A stretch of 64,000 nt of DNA from Pseudomonas sp. HS6 (GCF_023375815.1 NZ_CP067412.1:1-64000); one strand, 5' to 3'. Positions 35,023 through 45,291 are shown, numbered from the stretch's first letter. Notes: generated by a model not told the origin, from the sequence alone. Program-made: numbers and translations.

Positions 35023-35889
35023 TCAGCCAATAGCCTGCGGCTTACGAATCCCCAACCGGCTGATCCACACCGCCGCCAGAATCACGCTGCCACCGAGGAA
35101 CAAGCGCCCCAGTTCCTCATGCTGATTCCAGATCAGCAGATTCAGCAGCAATCCCACCGGTACGTGCAGGTTGTTCATCACCGCCAGGGTGCCGCCGTTG
35201 ACCAAGCACGCTCCCTTGTTCCACCAGTACAGACCGAGTGCGGTCGAGACCAGGCCAAGGAACACCAGCACGCCCCATTGCAGCGGTGCTTCCGGCAGGA
35301 AGTTGGATTTGCCGAACAGCAGGAACGCCGGCAACGCCACCGCGAGTGCGCCGAGGTAGAAGAAACCGAAGCGCCGGTAGTGCGGCAGATCGCTCGGATG
35401 CTTCGCCACCAGATGCTTGTACAGCACTTGCCCGGCGGCGTAGGTGAAGTTAGCCAGTTGCAGCAGCAGGAAGCCCATGAAGAAGTCCGGGTTGATCCGG
35501 TCATAGCGAATCACCGCCGCACCGCACACGGCCACCAGCGCCGCGATCAGCGCCCATGGATTGAAGCGGCGGTTCAGTGCATCTTCGATCAGGGTCACGT
35601 GCAGCGGCGTGAGGATGGTGAACAGCAGCACTTCCGGCACCGTCAGTACCCGGAAGCTCAGGTACAGGCAGACGTAGGTCACGCCGAACTGCAACGCGCC
35701 GATCAGCAGCATGCCGCGCATGAACGCTGGCTCCACCGAACGCCAGCGCGTCAGCGGAATGAACACCAGCCCGGCCAGCACCACGCGCACCAGCACCGCG
35801 AAGTAGCTGTCGACATGCCCGGCCAGGTATTCGCCGATCAGACTGAAGGAAAACGCCTGGATCAGCGTGACAAAAAGTAGATAGCCCAT
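35023..35889 (-). CDS. EamA-family exporter
   Basis: The 288-residue protein has ten membrane helices in two EamA halves; it starts MGYLLFVTLIQAFSFSLIGE and keeps a conserved VLYKHLVAKH loop between the halves. ATG 35889 has GAGG upstream; the frame further upstream crosses a REP. Substrate unknown. The region upstream holds a REP doublet and the azoR terminator. Confidence 0.87.
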   Translation of the reverse strand: MGYLLFVTLIQAFSFSLIGEYLAGHVDSYFAVLVRVVLAGLVFIPLTRWRSVEPAFMRGMLLIGALQFGVTYVCLYLSFRVLTVPEVLLFTILTPLHVTLIEDALNRRFNPWALIAALVAVCGAAVIRYDRINPDFFMGFLLLQLANFTYAAGQVLYKHLVAKHPSDLPHYRRFGFFYLGALAVALPAFLLFGKSNFLPEAPLQWGVLVFLGLVSTALGLYWWNKGACLVNGGTLAVMNNLHVPVGLLLNLLIWNQHEELGRLFLGGSVILAAVWISRLGIRKPQAIG

Positions 35890-35964
35890 GCTCGCCTCGA
35901 TTTCGAATGGCGGCGACGATAGCGGTTTTTGCTTCTGATCGCGAACCCTCAGACAACGGTGGAC

Positions 35965-36057
35965 CCTGTGGGAGCGGGCTTGCCCGCGATGAGGGAGTGT
36001 CAGCCATAGATTTATGTGCTGACACGCCACCATCGCGGGCAAGCCCGCTCCCACAGG
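35965..36057. repeat. REP doublet
   Basis: Inverted arms GTGGGAGCGGGCTTGCCCGC and complement enclose about 45 bp that itself contains a smaller inverted repeat (GTGTCAGC and GCTGACAC). Confidence 0.88.
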
Positions 36058-36086
36058 GGATGCGCTGCGTTGCAAAAATCGCAGGC

Positions 36087-36125
36087 AAAAAAAAGCCCGA
36101 TCTCGCTAAAGCGTTCAATCGGGCT
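36087..36125 (-). terminator. Terminator of azoR
   Basis: On the minus strand the stem AGCCCGAT/ATCGGGCT with a 16-nt loop containing a minor inner stem is followed by eight T residues, about 110 nt after the azoR stop codon. Confidence 0.88.
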
Positions 36126-36233
36126 ACAGCACTCAGGAGCAACAAGTGCAAAGGGAGGTTCGATGCGCGTAGAGCCTTGAAGGGGTTGCGCCAGGTCACT
36201 AGAACAATCGGCGATTATCTGGCGATTAACATA

Positions 36234-36833
36234 TCAAGCGACTTGGGACAGTTTGGCGTTGGCCAGGTTGAGGCCTTTCTCCTGGAAGTCGCCACCCAGG
36301 TTCATGCCTTCGGCGTGGATGAAGGTCACGTCGTGGATGCCGATGAAACCCATCACCTGACGCAGGTACGGTTCCTGGTGATCCGCCGGGCCGCCGGCGT
36401 AGATGCCGCCGCGAGCGGTCAGCACGTAGGCACGCTTGCCGCTGAGCAGGCCTTGCGGGCCGGTCTCGGTGTATTTGAAGGTCACACCGGCACGCAGCAC
36501 GTGGTCGAGCCAGGCTTTCAGGGTGCTTGGAATCGCGAAGTTGTACATCGGCGCGGCCATCACCAGCACGTCGGCGGCCAGCAATTCATCGGTCAGTTCG
36601 TTGGAGCGATCCAGCGAGGATTGTTCGTTGGCGTTGCGCTGGTCAGCAGGTTTCATCCAGCCGCCCAGCAGGTTGATGTCCAGGTGTGGCACCGGGTTCA
36701 CGGCGAGGTCGCGTACGGTGATCTGATCGGCCGGGTGTGCCGCTTTCCACTGACTGATGAAGGTCTGGGTCAGTTGACGGGATACCGAGTCTTGCTGGCG
36801 GGCGCTGCTTTCGATGATCAGAACGCGGGACAT
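36234..36833 (-). CDS. azoR: FMN-dependent NADH-azoreductase
   Basis: The 199-residue flavodoxin-like protein has the phosphate-binding start IIESSARQQDSVSRQLT and the FMN-contact motif APMYNFAIPSTLKAWLDH near residue 95, plus TARGGIYAGG near 140. AzoR uses NADH and FMN to reduce azo compounds and quinones. In many pseudomonads it is next to a LysR gene; here no divergent LysR is present, although two ATCGAT boxes lie upstream (36895 and 36929). Confidence 0.92.
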   Translation of the reverse strand: MSRVLIIESSARQQDSVSRQLTQTFISQWKAAHPADQITVRDLAVNPVPHLDINLLGGWMKPADQRNANEQSSLDRSNELTDELLAADVLVMAAPMYNFAIPSTLKAWLDHVLRAGVTFKYTETGPQGLLSGKRAYVLTARGGIYAGGPADHQEPYLRQVMGFIGIHDVTFIHAEGMNLGGDFQEKGLNLANAKLSQVA

Positions 36834-36894
36834 GTTGTGTAGCCTCCATCCGAGAATGTTGTAAGTCGATGGAGTGAAGGTTAAACAGAGCCCT

Positions 36895-36934
36895 ATCGAT
36901 GAAAAAGCGCAAATAACTGCTATAAAGCATCGAT
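36895..36934. promoter_or_regulatory. Paired ATCGAT boxes upstream of azoR
   Basis: Two ATCGAT boxes (36895-36900 and 36929-36934) lie in a locally AT-rich stretch 60-100 bp before the azoR start. The spacing of 34 bp and the surrounding TATAAAGCATCGATAAATTC resemble a LysR-type control region. The regulator is not in the neighbourhood. Confidence 0.35.
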
Positions 36935-36961
36935 AAATTCGTTTATAAGCTGACGCACACC

Positions 36962-36987
36962 TTGTGGGAGCACATTGGCTCCCACAA
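36962..36987 (-). terminator. Hairpin after the small periplasmic gene
   Basis: The stem TTGTGGGAGC/GCTCCCACAA with a short loop follows the gene at 36999 on the minus strand. It is a single REP-like arm pair without a T run, so it is a weak terminator candidate. Confidence 0.5.
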
Positions 36988-36998
36988 AGAGACCGGTG

Positions 36999-37313
36999 TT
37001 ATTTCGGGTTGCAGCTCAGTTCGACGCGCAGCTTGATGATCTCGCGGGAGAACTTGGCGGTGGCGTTTGTATGTTTGCCGGCCGGCACTTCGATATTGCG
37101 GGTGCGCGGCGCCTCCGGGCCATTGCTGAACACGACTTTGCAGAGTGCATCGACCTCGCCGTAGTTGGCGACCCGGATGGAGCCGATGTCTTTATCGGTA
37201 TCGTAAGACTCGTAGTCGATCTTCAAGCCATTGAGATTCTTCTGCACATCGATCGGATACGCAAACGCGGTCAGCGGCAGCAGCGCCAGCACCACACAAC
37301 AGAATTTTTTCAT
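36999..37313 (-). CDS. Small exported protein, unknown function
   Basis: The 104-residue protein has a signal peptide (residues 1-18, MKKFCCVVLALLPLTAFA), then a beta-rich mature domain with IDYESYDTDKDIGSIRVANYG and two Cys that could pair. Similar Pseudomonas proteins are, as I recall, mislabelled as phosphoglycerate kinase; there is no kinase feature here. It is divergent from the LysR gene at 37363 with a 49-bp gap. Confidence 0.78.
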   Translation of the reverse strand: MKKFCCVVLALLPLTAFAYPIDVQKNLNGLKIDYESYDTDKDIGSIRVANYGEVDALCKVVFSNGPEAPRTRNIEVPAGKHTNATAKFSREIIKLRVELSCNPK

Positions 37314-37362
37314 TCGGCAGTCTCCATGAGGGACAGCCAGCTTAGGACAAGAGGAGCTATTG

Positions 37363-38286
37363 ATGAAAGCGCCCCGCGTGACCCTTGATCAATGGCGAAC
37401 GTTGCAGGCGGTGGTCGACCACGGCGGATTCGCCCAGGCCGCCGAAGCGTTGCACCGTTCGCAATCGTCGGTGAGCTACACCGTTGCCCGCATGCAGGAT
37501 CAGCTCGGCGTGCCGTTGCTGCGCATCGACGGCCGTAAAGCCGTACTGACCGAAGCCGGCGGCGTGCTGCTGCGGCGTTCGCGACAACTGGTGAAACAGG
37601 CCAGCCAACTGGAAGACCTCGCCCATCACATGGAGCAAGGCTGGGAAGCCGAAGTGCGGCTGGTGGTCGATGCAGCCTATCCAAGCGCTCGCCTCGTTCG
37701 CGCGCTGACCGCGTTCATGCCGCAGAGCCGTGGCTGCCGCGTGCGTCTGCGTGAAGAAGTGCTGTCGGGTGTCGAGGAAGTGTTGCTCGAAGGCGTGGCC
37801 GATCTGGCCATCACCGGTCTGAGCATTCCCGGCTACCTCGGTGCAGAGTTGAGCGACGTGGAGTTCGTCGCCGTCGCCCACCCTGAACACGCGCTGCATC
37901 GACTGAACCGTGAGCTGAACTTCCAGGACCTGGAAACCCAGATGCAAGTGGTGATCCGCGACTCCGGCCGCCAGCAGCCCCGGGACGTCGGCTGGCTCGG
38001 CGCCGAACAGCGCTGGACCGTCGGCAGCCTCGCCACTGCCGCCAATTTCGTTTCCAGCGGCCTGGGTTTTGCCTGGTTGCCACGGCACATGATCGAACGC
38101 GAATTGAAGGAAGGCCTACTCAAGCTGCTACCGTTGGATCAGGGTGGCAGCCGCAATCCGAGCTTCTATCTGTATTCGAACAAGGACAAACCGCTGGGCC
38201 CGGCCTCGCAGATCCTCGTCGAACTGTTGCGCACCTTCGACACCTTGCCGTTGGACGCACCGTTCGCCGCCCCCGAACAAGCCTGA
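37363..38286 (+). CDS. LysR-type transcriptional regulator
   Basis: The 307-residue protein has the LysR helix-turn-helix at about residues 8-65 (VDHGGFAQAAEALHRSQSSV) and a ligand domain after 95. ATG 37363 follows GAGGAG. It is 14 bp upstream of the hydrolase gene, so the two are probably co-transcribed with ppiA. The inducer is unknown. Confidence 0.87.
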   Translation: MKAPRVTLDQWRTLQAVVDHGGFAQAAEALHRSQSSVSYTVARMQDQLGVPLLRIDGRKAVLTEAGGVLLRRSRQLVKQASQLEDLAHHMEQGWEAEVRLVVDAAYPSARLVRALTAFMPQSRGCRVRLREEVLSGVEEVLLEGVADLAITGLSIPGYLGAELSDVEFVAVAHPEHALHRLNRELNFQDLETQMQVVIRDSGRQQPRDVGWLGAEQRWTVGSLATAANFVSSGLGFAWLPRHMIERELKEGLLKLLPLDQGGSRNPSFYLYSNKDKPLGPASQILVELLRTFDTLPLDAPFAAPEQA

Positions 38287-38300
38287 CACGGAGTTCACCG

Positions 38301-39104
38301 ATGGCGTATTTCGAGCATGAAGGTTGCAACCTGCACTACGAGGAATATGGCCACGGCGATCCGTTGCTGCTGGTTCACGGGCTCGGCTCTAGCACGCTGG
38401 ACTGGGAAATGCAGATCCCGGCACTGGCCGCGCAATATCGGGTGATCGTCCCGGACGTGCGCGGCCATGGCCGCTCCGACAAGCCCCGCGAGCGCTATAG
38501 CATCGCCGGCTTCAGCGCCGACATCGTCGCCCTGATCGAGCACCTGAAGCTCGGCCCGGTGCACTACGCCGGGCTGTCCATGGGCGGCATGATCGGCTTC
38601 CAGTTCGCCGTCGATCAGCCGCAGATGCTCAAGAGCCTGACCATCGTCAACAGCGCACCCGAGGTCAAAGTGCGCAGTCGCGATGACTATTGGCAGTGGT
38701 TCAAGCGCTGGAGCCTGATGCGCCTGCTGAGCTTGGCCACCATCGGCAAAGCCCTTGGCGCCAAACTGTTCCCCAAACCGGAGCAGGCGGATTTGCGGCA
38801 GAAAATGGCCGAGCGCTGGGCAAAAAACGACAAACGTGCTTATCTCGCCAGCTTCGATGCGATTGTTGGCTGGGGGGTTCAGGAACGACTTTCGAGGATC
38901 TCCTGTCCAACGCTCGTCGTCAGCGCCGACCGGGATTACACACCCGTCGCGCTGAAAGAAACCTATGTCAGACTGCTGCCCGATGCGCGGCTGGTGGTGA
39001 TCGCCGATTCGCGCCATGCCACCCCGCTCGATCAACCGGAACGCTTCAATCAAACGCTGCTGGCGTTTCTCGCCACAGCCGATATTCACCCTCAGGATCA
39101 CTGA
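38301..39104 (+). CDS. Alpha/beta-fold hydrolase
   Basis: The 267-residue protein has the oxyanion-hole loop LLLVHGLGSS, nucleophile elbow GLSMGG with the catalytic Ser near residue 96, an Asp near 217 (SADRDYTP) and a His in ADSRHATP near 244. It resembles 3-oxoadipate enol-lactonase and related esterases, but the substrate cannot be fixed. It sits 14 bp after the LysR gene and 3 bp before ppiA. Confidence 0.88.
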   Translation: MAYFEHEGCNLHYEEYGHGDPLLLVHGLGSSTLDWEMQIPALAAQYRVIVPDVRGHGRSDKPRERYSIAGFSADIVALIEHLKLGPVHYAGLSMGGMIGFQFAVDQPQMLKSLTIVNSAPEVKVRSRDDYWQWFKRWSLMRLLSLATIGKALGAKLFPKPEQADLRQKMAERWAKNDKRAYLASFDAIVGWGVQERLSRISCPTLVVSADRDYTPVALKETYVRLLPDARLVVIADSRHATPLDQPERFNQTLLAFLATADIHPQDH

Positions 39105-39107
39105 ACC

Positions 39108-39671
39108 ATGCTGAAAAAACTCGCCCTCGCCGCCGGCACCGTGCTGTTCGCCGCCAACCTGATGGCTGCCACGCCTGCAAAAGCACCGCACGTGCTGCTG
39201 GACACCACCAACGGCCAGATCGAAATCGAACTGGACCCGGTCAAGGCGCCGATCAGTACCAAGAACTTTCTTGAGTACGTCGACAGCGGTTTCTACACCA
39301 ACACCATATTCCACCGTGTGATCCCTGGCTTCATGGCTCAGGGCGGCGGTTTCACCCAGCAGATGGCACAAAAAGACACCAAGGCACCGATCAAGAACGA
39401 AGCCAGCAACGGTCTGCACAACGTTCGCGGCACCCTGTCGATGGCCCGCACTTCCGATCCAAACTCGGCCACCAGCCAGTTCTTCATCAACGTCGCCGAC
39501 AACGCATTCCTTGATCCGGGCCGCGACGCCGGTTACGCCGTGTTCGCCAAAGTGGTCAAGGGCATGGACGTGGTCGACATCATCGTCAACTCCCAGACCA
39601 CCACCAAACAGGGCATGCAAAACGTGCCTGTCGACCCTGTGATCATCAAGTCGGCCAAGCGCATCGACTAA
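39108..39671 (+). CDS. ppiA: Periplasmic cyclophilin-type peptidyl-prolyl isomerase
   Basis: The 187-residue protein has a signal peptide (residues 1-20) and the bacterial cyclophilin core: [15 protein letters not shown] near residue 68 and [16 protein letters not shown] near 113. It would assist folding of periplasmic proteins by proline isomerisation. It begins 3 bp after the hydrolase gene and ends the operon. Confidence 0.93.
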   Translation: MLKKLALAAGTVLFAANLMAATPAKAPHVLLDTTNGQIEIELDPVKAPISTKNFLEYVDSGFYTNTIFHRVIPGFMAQGGGFTQQMAQKDTKAPIKNEASNGLHNVRGTLSMARTSDPNSATSQFFINVADNAFLDPGRDAGYAVFAKVVKGMDVVDIIVNSQTTTKQGMQNVPVDPVIIKSAKRID

Positions 39672-39759
39672 GCTTTACAGGGCGTATCGAGCGGCGTTGA
39701 CCTGATGTCACGCCGCTCACACTGATAAAAGGAGAGCCCGTACTCCGGGCGGTTATCTG

Positions 39760-41592
39760 ATGCTCTATCGCCGTTTCGAACAACTGATCGACATATTCCG
39801 TGACGCCCCGACGGCGGCTCCGCCGAACCGTGTTCTGCCCTTCTATACCTATTACCTGAAGCAGGTCTGGCCAAGTTTCGCCGCCCTGCTGGTGGTCGGC
39901 CTGTTCGCCGCACTGATCGAAGTGGCGCTGTTCAGTTACCTGAGCCGCATCATCGACCTGGCCCAAGGCACACCCAATCCGAATTTCTTCCACGACCATG
40001 CCCTCGAACTGACCTGGATGGTGGTGGTTGCGCTGGTGCTGCGCCCGATCTTCTTCGGCCTGCACGACTTGCTGGTGCACCAGACCCTGAGCCCGGGCAT
40101 GACCAGCATGATTCGCTGGCAGAACCACAGCTATGTGCTCAAGCAGAGTCTGAACTTCTTCCAGAACGACTTCGCCGGGCGCATCGCCCAACGCATCATG
40201 CAGACCGGCAACTCGCTGCGAGACTCCGCCGTGCAGGCGGTGGATGCGCTGTGGCACGTGCTGATCTACGCGGTCAGTTCGCTGGTGCTGTTCGCCGAAG
40301 CCGACTGGCGTCTGATGATCCCGCTGTTGACGTGGATCGCCGCCTACATCGGCGCACTCTATTACTTTGTGCCACGGGTCAAGGATCGCTCGGTAGAAGC
40401 CTCCGACGCGCGCTCGAAACTGATGGGCCGGATCGTCGATGGCTACACCAACATCGCCACCCTGAAGCTGTTCGCCCACACCAATTTCGAACAGCATTAC
40501 GCCCGCGAAGCCATGCAGGAACAGACCGAAAAAGCCCAGATGGCCGGTCGTGTGGTCACCAGCATGGACGTGGCAATCACCACCATGAATGGCCTGCTGA
40601 TCGTCGGCACCACCGCGCTGGCGCTGTGGCTGTGGTCGCAGTCGCTGATCACCGTCGGCGCCATCGCCCTGGCCACTGGCCTGGTGATTCGCATCGTCAA
40701 CATGTCCGGCTGGATCATGTGGGTGGTCACCGGAATTTTCGAAAACATCGGCATGGTCCAGGACGGTCTGCAGACCATCTCGCAACCGGTCAGCGTCACC
40801 GATCACGAACAGGCCAAACCGCTGGCTGTGGCCCGTGGCGAAGTACGTTTCGAGCACGTGGATTTTCACTACGGCAAGAAGAAAGGCATCATCGGCGACC
40901 TCAACCTGACCATCAAACCGGGGGAAAAAATCGGTCTGATCGGCCCGTCCGGCGCTGGCAAATCGACCCTGGTCAACCTGCTGCTGCGCCTGTACGACGT
41001 CGAGGGCGGACGGATCCTGATCGACGGCCAGAACATCGCCGAAGTCGGTCAGGAAAGCCTGCGCGCGCGGATCGGCATGATTACTCAGGACACCTCGCTG
41101 CTACACCGTTCGATCCGCGACAATTTGCTGTACGGCAAACCCGACGCCACTGACGCCGAGCTTTGGGAAGCGGTGCACAAGGCCCGCGCCGATGAGTTCA
41201 TCCCGCTGCTGTCGGATGCCGAAGGTCGCACAGGATTCGACGCGCATGTCGGTGAACGCGGGGTGAAACTGTCCGGCGGCCAGCGCCAGCGGATCGCGAT
41301 TGCCCGGGTGCTGCTCAAGGACGCGCCGATCCTGATCATGGACGAAGCGACCTCGGCGCTGGACTCGGAAGTCGAAGCAGCGATCCAGGAAAGCCTGGAA
41401 ACCCTGATGCAGGGCAAGACCGTGATCGCCATTGCCCACCGCCTCTCGACCATTGCCCGCATGGATCGGCTGGTGGTGCTGGAGAACGGCAAGATCGCCG
41501 AAAGCGGCAACCATGCCGAACTGCTGGCCCATGGCGGATTGTATGCGCGGTTGTGGGCGCACCAGACCGGAGGGTTTGTCGGTATCGACTGA
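39760..41592 (+). CDS. ABC exporter, fused membrane and ATPase domains
   Basis: The 610-residue protein has six membrane helices (about residues 30-340) and an ATPase with Walker [10 protein letters not shown] near 400, signature LSGGQRQR near 505 and Walker [13 protein letters not shown] near 525. It belongs to the MsbA/multidrug exporter group; substrate unknown. The nearest Shine-Dalgarno (GGAG at 39731) is 25 nt from the ATG, with a small hairpin (GCCCGTACTCCGGGC) between them that could bring it closer. A strong terminator follows. Confidence 0.9.
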   Translation: MLYRRFEQLIDIFRDAPTAAPPNRVLPFYTYYLKQVWPSFAALLVVGLFAALIEVALFSYLSRIIDLAQGTPNPNFFHDHALELTWMVVVALVLRPIFFGLHDLLVHQTLSPGMTSMIRWQNHSYVLKQSLNFFQNDFAGRIAQRIMQTGNSLRDSAVQAVDALWHVLIYAVSSLVLFAEADWRLMIPLLTWIAAYIGALYYFVPRVKDRSVEASDARSKLMGRIVDGYTNIATLKLFAHTNFEQHYAREAMQEQTEKAQMAGRVVTSMDVAITTMNGLLIVGTTALALWLWSQSLITVGAIALATGLVIRIVNMSGWIMWVVTGIFENIGMVQDGLQTISQPVSVTDHEQAKPLAVARGEVRFEHVDFHYGKKKGIIGDLNLTIKPGEKIGLIGPSGAGKSTLVNLLLRLYDVEGGRILIDGQNIAEVGQESLRARIGMITQDTSLLHRSIRDNLLYGKPDATDAELWEAVHKARADEFIPLLSDAEGRTGFDAHVGERGVKLSGGQRQRIAIARVLLKDAPILIMDEATSALDSEVEAAIQESLETLMQGKTVIAIAHRLSTIARMDRLVVLENGKIAESGNHAELLAHGGLYARLWAHQTGGFVGID

Positions 41593-41608
41593 CCTTTCGC
41601 GAAACACA

Positions 41609-41651
41609 AAAACCGCCAGAACCCGCCAAGCACGGGCTCTGGCGGTTTTTT
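41609..41651. terminator. Intrinsic terminator after the ABC gene
   Basis: AAAACCGCCAGA and its complement form a long stem, interrupted at one mismatch, followed by six T residues. Confidence 0.92.
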
Positions 41652-41779
41652 ATCGCCTGCTGGAAATCCGCTTAAACCCTGCTGTACTCAGCCAAGGTTC
41701 TGGAGATGAACCTGTCGTAATTCTGCAAGGAAGCACCACTCGATACAGTCTCGATAGCACGTCTATCAAGGACTCTCTC

Positions 41780-42475
41780 ATGTCTCTGTTCAAACGTTCA
41801 GTCACTGAGTTGTTGGGTACGTTCTGGTTGGTGTTGGGCGGGTGTGGCAGTGCGGTGATCGCCGCGTCTTCACCTTTGGGAATCGGCGTGCTGGGGGTCG
41901 CCCTGGCGTTTGGTCTGACGGTGCTGACCATGGCGTTCGCCATCGGCCACATCAGCGGATGTCACCTCAACCCGGCCGTGTCGGTCGGTCTGGTCGTCGG
42001 CGGCCGGTTCCCGGCCAAAGAGCTGCCTGCCTACATCATCGCCCAGGTGATCGGCGGGATTCTGGCAGCGGCACTGCTCTACCACATCGCCAGCGGCAAG
42101 GAGGGTTTCGACATCGCCGCTGGCCTTGCCTCCAACGGCTATGGCGAGCACTCGCCGGGCAAATACTCGATGGCCGCCGGGTTCGTCACCGAACTGGTGA
42201 TGACCGCCATGTTCGTGGTGATCATCCTCGGCGCCACCGACAAACGCGCCCCGGCAGGACTGGCACCGATTGCCATCGGCCTGGGCCTGACGCTGATCCA
42301 CCTGATCTCGATTCCGGTGACCAACACCTCGGTCAACCCGGCCCGCAGCACGGGCCCGGCACTGATGGTTGGCGGCTGGGCGCTCGCGCAGTTGTGGATG
42401 TTCTGGGTCGCGCCGCTGCTGGGCGCGGTGGTCGGCGGCGTGGTCTATCGCTGGCTGGGCAAGGAAGACAGTTGA
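41780..42475 (+). CDS. aqpZ: Aquaporin Z
   Basis: The 231-residue protein has six membrane helices and both aquaporin NPA motifs, HLNPAVSVG near residue 62 and [12 protein letters not shown] near 185. The selectivity-filter His and Arg typical of water-specific AqpZ are in place ([17 protein letters not shown]). It forms a tetrameric water channel. ATG 41780 has AAGGA with an 8-nt spacer. Confidence 0.94.
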   Translation: MSLFKRSVTELLGTFWLVLGGCGSAVIAASSPLGIGVLGVALAFGLTVLTMAFAIGHISGCHLNPAVSVGLVVGGRFPAKELPAYIIAQVIGGILAAALLYHIASGKEGFDIAAGLASNGYGEHSPGKYSMAAGFVTELVMTAMFVVIILGATDKRAPAGLAPIAIGLGLTLIHLISIPVTNTSVNPARSTGPALMVGGWALAQLWMFWVAPLLGAVVGGVVYRWLGKEDS

Positions 42476-42490
42476 GGGACGCGGCGAGGA

Positions 42491-43615
42491 TCAGGCTTGC
42501 CGATACGGCAAGGCGCTCCTCGCCTCTTCGGCGTAAGCCAGTACACCGGCGCGCTCCTGCTGGAGAAAATCCTTCACGGCGGCTTTCAGGCCGGGATGGC
42601 GCAGGTAATGCCAGGAATGGGTGATCACCGGTTCGAAGCCACGAATCAGTTTGTGCTCGCCCTGGGCGCCGGCGTCGAAACGCTGGTAACCCTGGGCAAT
42701 CGCGTAGTCCATGCCTTGATAGAAACAGGTTTCGAAATGCAGCCGATCGAACTCAGCCAGGCATCCCCAATAACGACCGTAAAAGCTGTCGCCGCCCACC
42801 AGACTGAAAGCCATGGCCACCGGCCTTGAGCCTTGCTTGGCCAGCACGACACGAATCGATTCCGGCATGCGCTCGGCCAGCAGGCTGAAAAACTCCCGCG
42901 TCAGATACGGCGCCTGACGGCGCACCGCATAGGTGTTGGCGTAACACGCGTAAACAAAATCCCACTGCGCCTCGTCCAGTTCTCGTCCTTCCAGCCATTC
43001 GAATTCGAAGCCCTGCCCCGCCACTTGCTCGCGCTCCTTGCGCATCTGCTTGCGCTTACGCGAACTGAGCACGTCGAGAAAGTCCTGGAAGTCGCGATAG
43101 CCGCGATTCTGCCAGTGGTACTGACAGCCGATGCGTTGCAGCCAGCCCGGTTGCTCGGACATGGCGGCGTCGGTGAACGCGTCGGTGAAGTTGACGTGGG
43201 CGCTGGAGAGTTCTTCGATCTCCAGGTAACCCGGCAGGCTCTTGAGCAGTTCGAATCCGTCCTCGACGTTCGCCGCCAGCAACCGTGGACCACTGACCGG
43301 ACTGAAGGGCACCGCACTCAAAAACTTGGGGTAGTAATCGATGCCGGCGCGGGCGCAGGCATCGGCCCAACCGTGATCGAACACGTATTCGCCGTAGGAA
43401 TGCCACTTGCGATAACCGGGCAGCGCCGCGATCAGACGACCGTCTTCAACGTGCAGCAAATGCTCCGGCTGCCAGCCGGTGTGCGGGCCGACACTCCCGC
43501 TGTCTTCCAGCGCGCCGAGGAAGGCATGGCGCAGAAACGGCTGGCTGTCCGGCACCAGTGCATCCCAGAGCGCCGGTTCGATTTCCGACAGTTTTTGCAG
43601 GCACTGCAACGGCAT
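42491..43615 (-). CDS. FemAB-like GNAT-fold protein (DUF482)
   Basis: The 374-residue protein matches the DUF482/FemAB-like family: SRKRKQMRKEREQVAGQG near residue 180, then a GNAT-like half with PVAMAFSLVGGDSFYGRYWG near 275 and RFDAGAQGEHKLIRGFEPV near 320. These proteins probably transfer an acyl or amino acid group, but the substrate is not known. ATG 43615 follows GGAG; an in-frame GTG at 43627 is possible. It ends 15 bp from the convergent aqpZ. Confidence 0.87.
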   Translation of the reverse strand: MPLQCLQKLSEIEPALWDALVPDSQPFLRHAFLGALEDSGSVGPHTGWQPEHLLHVEDGRLIAALPGYRKWHSYGEYVFDHGWADACARAGIDYYPKFLSAVPFSPVSGPRLLAANVEDGFELLKSLPGYLEIEELSSAHVNFTDAFTDAAMSEQPGWLQRIGCQYHWQNRGYRDFQDFLDVLSSRKRKQMRKEREQVAGQGFEFEWLEGRELDEAQWDFVYACYANTYAVRRQAPYLTREFFSLLAERMPESIRVVLAKQGSRPVAMAFSLVGGDSFYGRYWGCLAEFDRLHFETCFYQGMDYAIAQGYQRFDAGAQGEHKLIRGFEPVITHSWHYLRHPGLKAAVKDFLQQERAGVLAYAEEARSALPYRQA

Positions 43616-43895
43616 TTTCCTCTCCACATCCGGGCCTGAAAGCCTCGCGAGTATCGCCGATCACCGTGATCTTGCCCACGTCCAATTGCGCGACAGCGCT
43701 CTAAATCAATAGTTCACAGAAGTTTTGTATCGTCATCAACCTGCCATCACCGTGCCACTGCTCTGTCATAAACCATCGCGATACTGGCGCCTGTTTTTAG
43801 AGCGCCGGGTTCTACCCGGACACAGTTTTCCGACGTTCAAATCGTCGGTTGTGCCCAGGATGGTTCAGCCATCCTTCTCATCTTCGGAGATTGCT

Positions 43896-45227
43896 ATGCG
43901 TCTTGCTTCCACGAAAACTGCGGCAGCCCTGTGTGGCGGCCTGTTGCTGGCCATGAGTGTTCCGGCCAGTGCCGCAGTCGACGCCAAACTGCTCGAAATG
44001 CTCAAGGCCAACGGTTCCATTACCCAGGCGCAGTACGTAGAACTGCAAACTGAACTGGCCCAGGATCAGAAGACTCAGCAAATCGCGCAGCAGGCGCAGC
44101 AAGAGACCAACGAGCAGATCGCGGCGACCGCGAAGAAAACCAACGAGCTGAGCAGCTTCGACCAGAAACTGGCCTGGGCTGCCAAGACCCAGTTCAAGGG
44201 CGACGTGCGTTTCCGTCAGGAAACCGTCAAGAATGATGGCGTACCGAACGCCAAGGACCAGGACCGTCAGCGCATTCGTGCCCGTCTGGGTGCCTACACT
44301 GAAATCAACCCGCAGGTGGACACCGGCATCCGTATCGCCACCGGCAGCAGCGACGACGCCCGCTCCACCAACCAGGACCTGAACAATTACTTCGACAAGA
44401 AGCAGATCTGGCTCGACCAGGGTTACGTCGACTACCACCCTGACGCCATCAAGAACCTGCACCTGATCGCCGGTAAGATGAACCAGCCCTGGGTGAGCAT
44501 GGGCGACATCATCTGGGATAGCGACATCAACCCGGAAGGCCTGGCCGTTACCTACAAGTACCCGCTGAACGGCAGCGCCGAACTGTTCGGTAGCGCCGGT
44601 CACTACACCCTCAAGGACAACGTCGATGGCGAAGGCGTGCAGTTCAAGCACGACCTGCGTCTGTACGCCGGCCAGTTGGGCGGTCGCTTCGCGCTGACCG
44701 ACAGCCTGAAACTGACCCTCGGCGGCAGTATCTACTCCTACGACAACGACAAGGACAGTGCCTGCCCGACCACCGGCACCGTCACCGCCCCTTGCGCCCT
44801 GGCCGTCAACGGCAACAGCCCGAACGAAACCTTCAAACTGTACGAAGGCTTTGGTCAACTGGACATCGCCAACCTGCCGGTTCCGCTGTCGATCTACGGC
44901 CAGTACGTCAACAACAACGACGCCAGCAACGACCAGGACACTGGCTGGCTGGCCGGCGTGAAGACCAAGGTTTATGGCTTCGGTATCGACTACAACTACC
45001 GCGACGTACAGCGTAACGCTGTGGTGGGTGCCTTCACCGACTCTGACTTCGCCAACGGTTATACCGGTTCGCGCGGCAGCAAGCTGAAAGTGAGCTACGA
45101 GCTGGACAAGAACTTCACCCTGGGCGCCACTTACTTCATGGCTAACTCGGACTACACCAACGCCAGCCTCAAGAAGACCGACTCCGACATCAACACCCTG
45201 CAACTGGATGCCGAAGCCAAGTTCTAA
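43896..45227 (+). CDS. Putative outer-membrane porin (Porin_5-like)
   Basis: The 443-residue protein has a signal peptide (residues 1-26), a periplasmic coiled-coil segment (about 28-85, Gln-rich: ELAQDQKTQQIAQQAQQ) and a beta-barrel of about 16 strands. This layout, with the KLLEMLKANGSITQAQYVEL start, is that of the Porin_5 family. CGGAG lies upstream of the ATG. Substrate unknown. A terminator follows. Confidence 0.85.
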   Translation: MRLASTKTAAALCGGLLLAMSVPASAAVDAKLLEMLKANGSITQAQYVELQTELAQDQKTQQIAQQAQQETNEQIAATAKKTNELSSFDQKLAWAAKTQFKGDVRFRQETVKNDGVPNAKDQDRQRIRARLGAYTEINPQVDTGIRIATGSSDDARSTNQDLNNYFDKKQIWLDQGYVDYHPDAIKNLHLIAGKMNQPWVSMGDIIWDSDINPEGLAVTYKYPLNGSAELFGSAGHYTLKDNVDGEGVQFKHDLRLYAGQLGGRFALTDSLKLTLGGSIYSYDNDKDSACPTTGTVTAPCALAVNGNSPNETFKLYEGFGQLDIANLPVPLSIYGQYVNNNDASNDQDTGWLAGVKTKVYGFGIDYNYRDVQRNAVVGAFTDSDFANGYTGSRGSKLKVSYELDKNFTLGATYFMANSDYTNASLKKTDSDINTLQLDAEAKF

Positions 45228-45241
45228 ACCAGCAATGCCAG

Positions 45242-45291
45242 GCTTCAAGCCGCGAGTGAATGCCTCACTTGTCGCTTGAAGCTGCTTTTTT
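45242..45291 (+). terminator. Terminator of the porin gene
   Basis: The stem GCTTCAAG/CTTGAAGC, extended by an inner CGCGAGTGA/TCACTTG pairing, is followed by a run of six or seven T residues. Confidence 0.85.
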
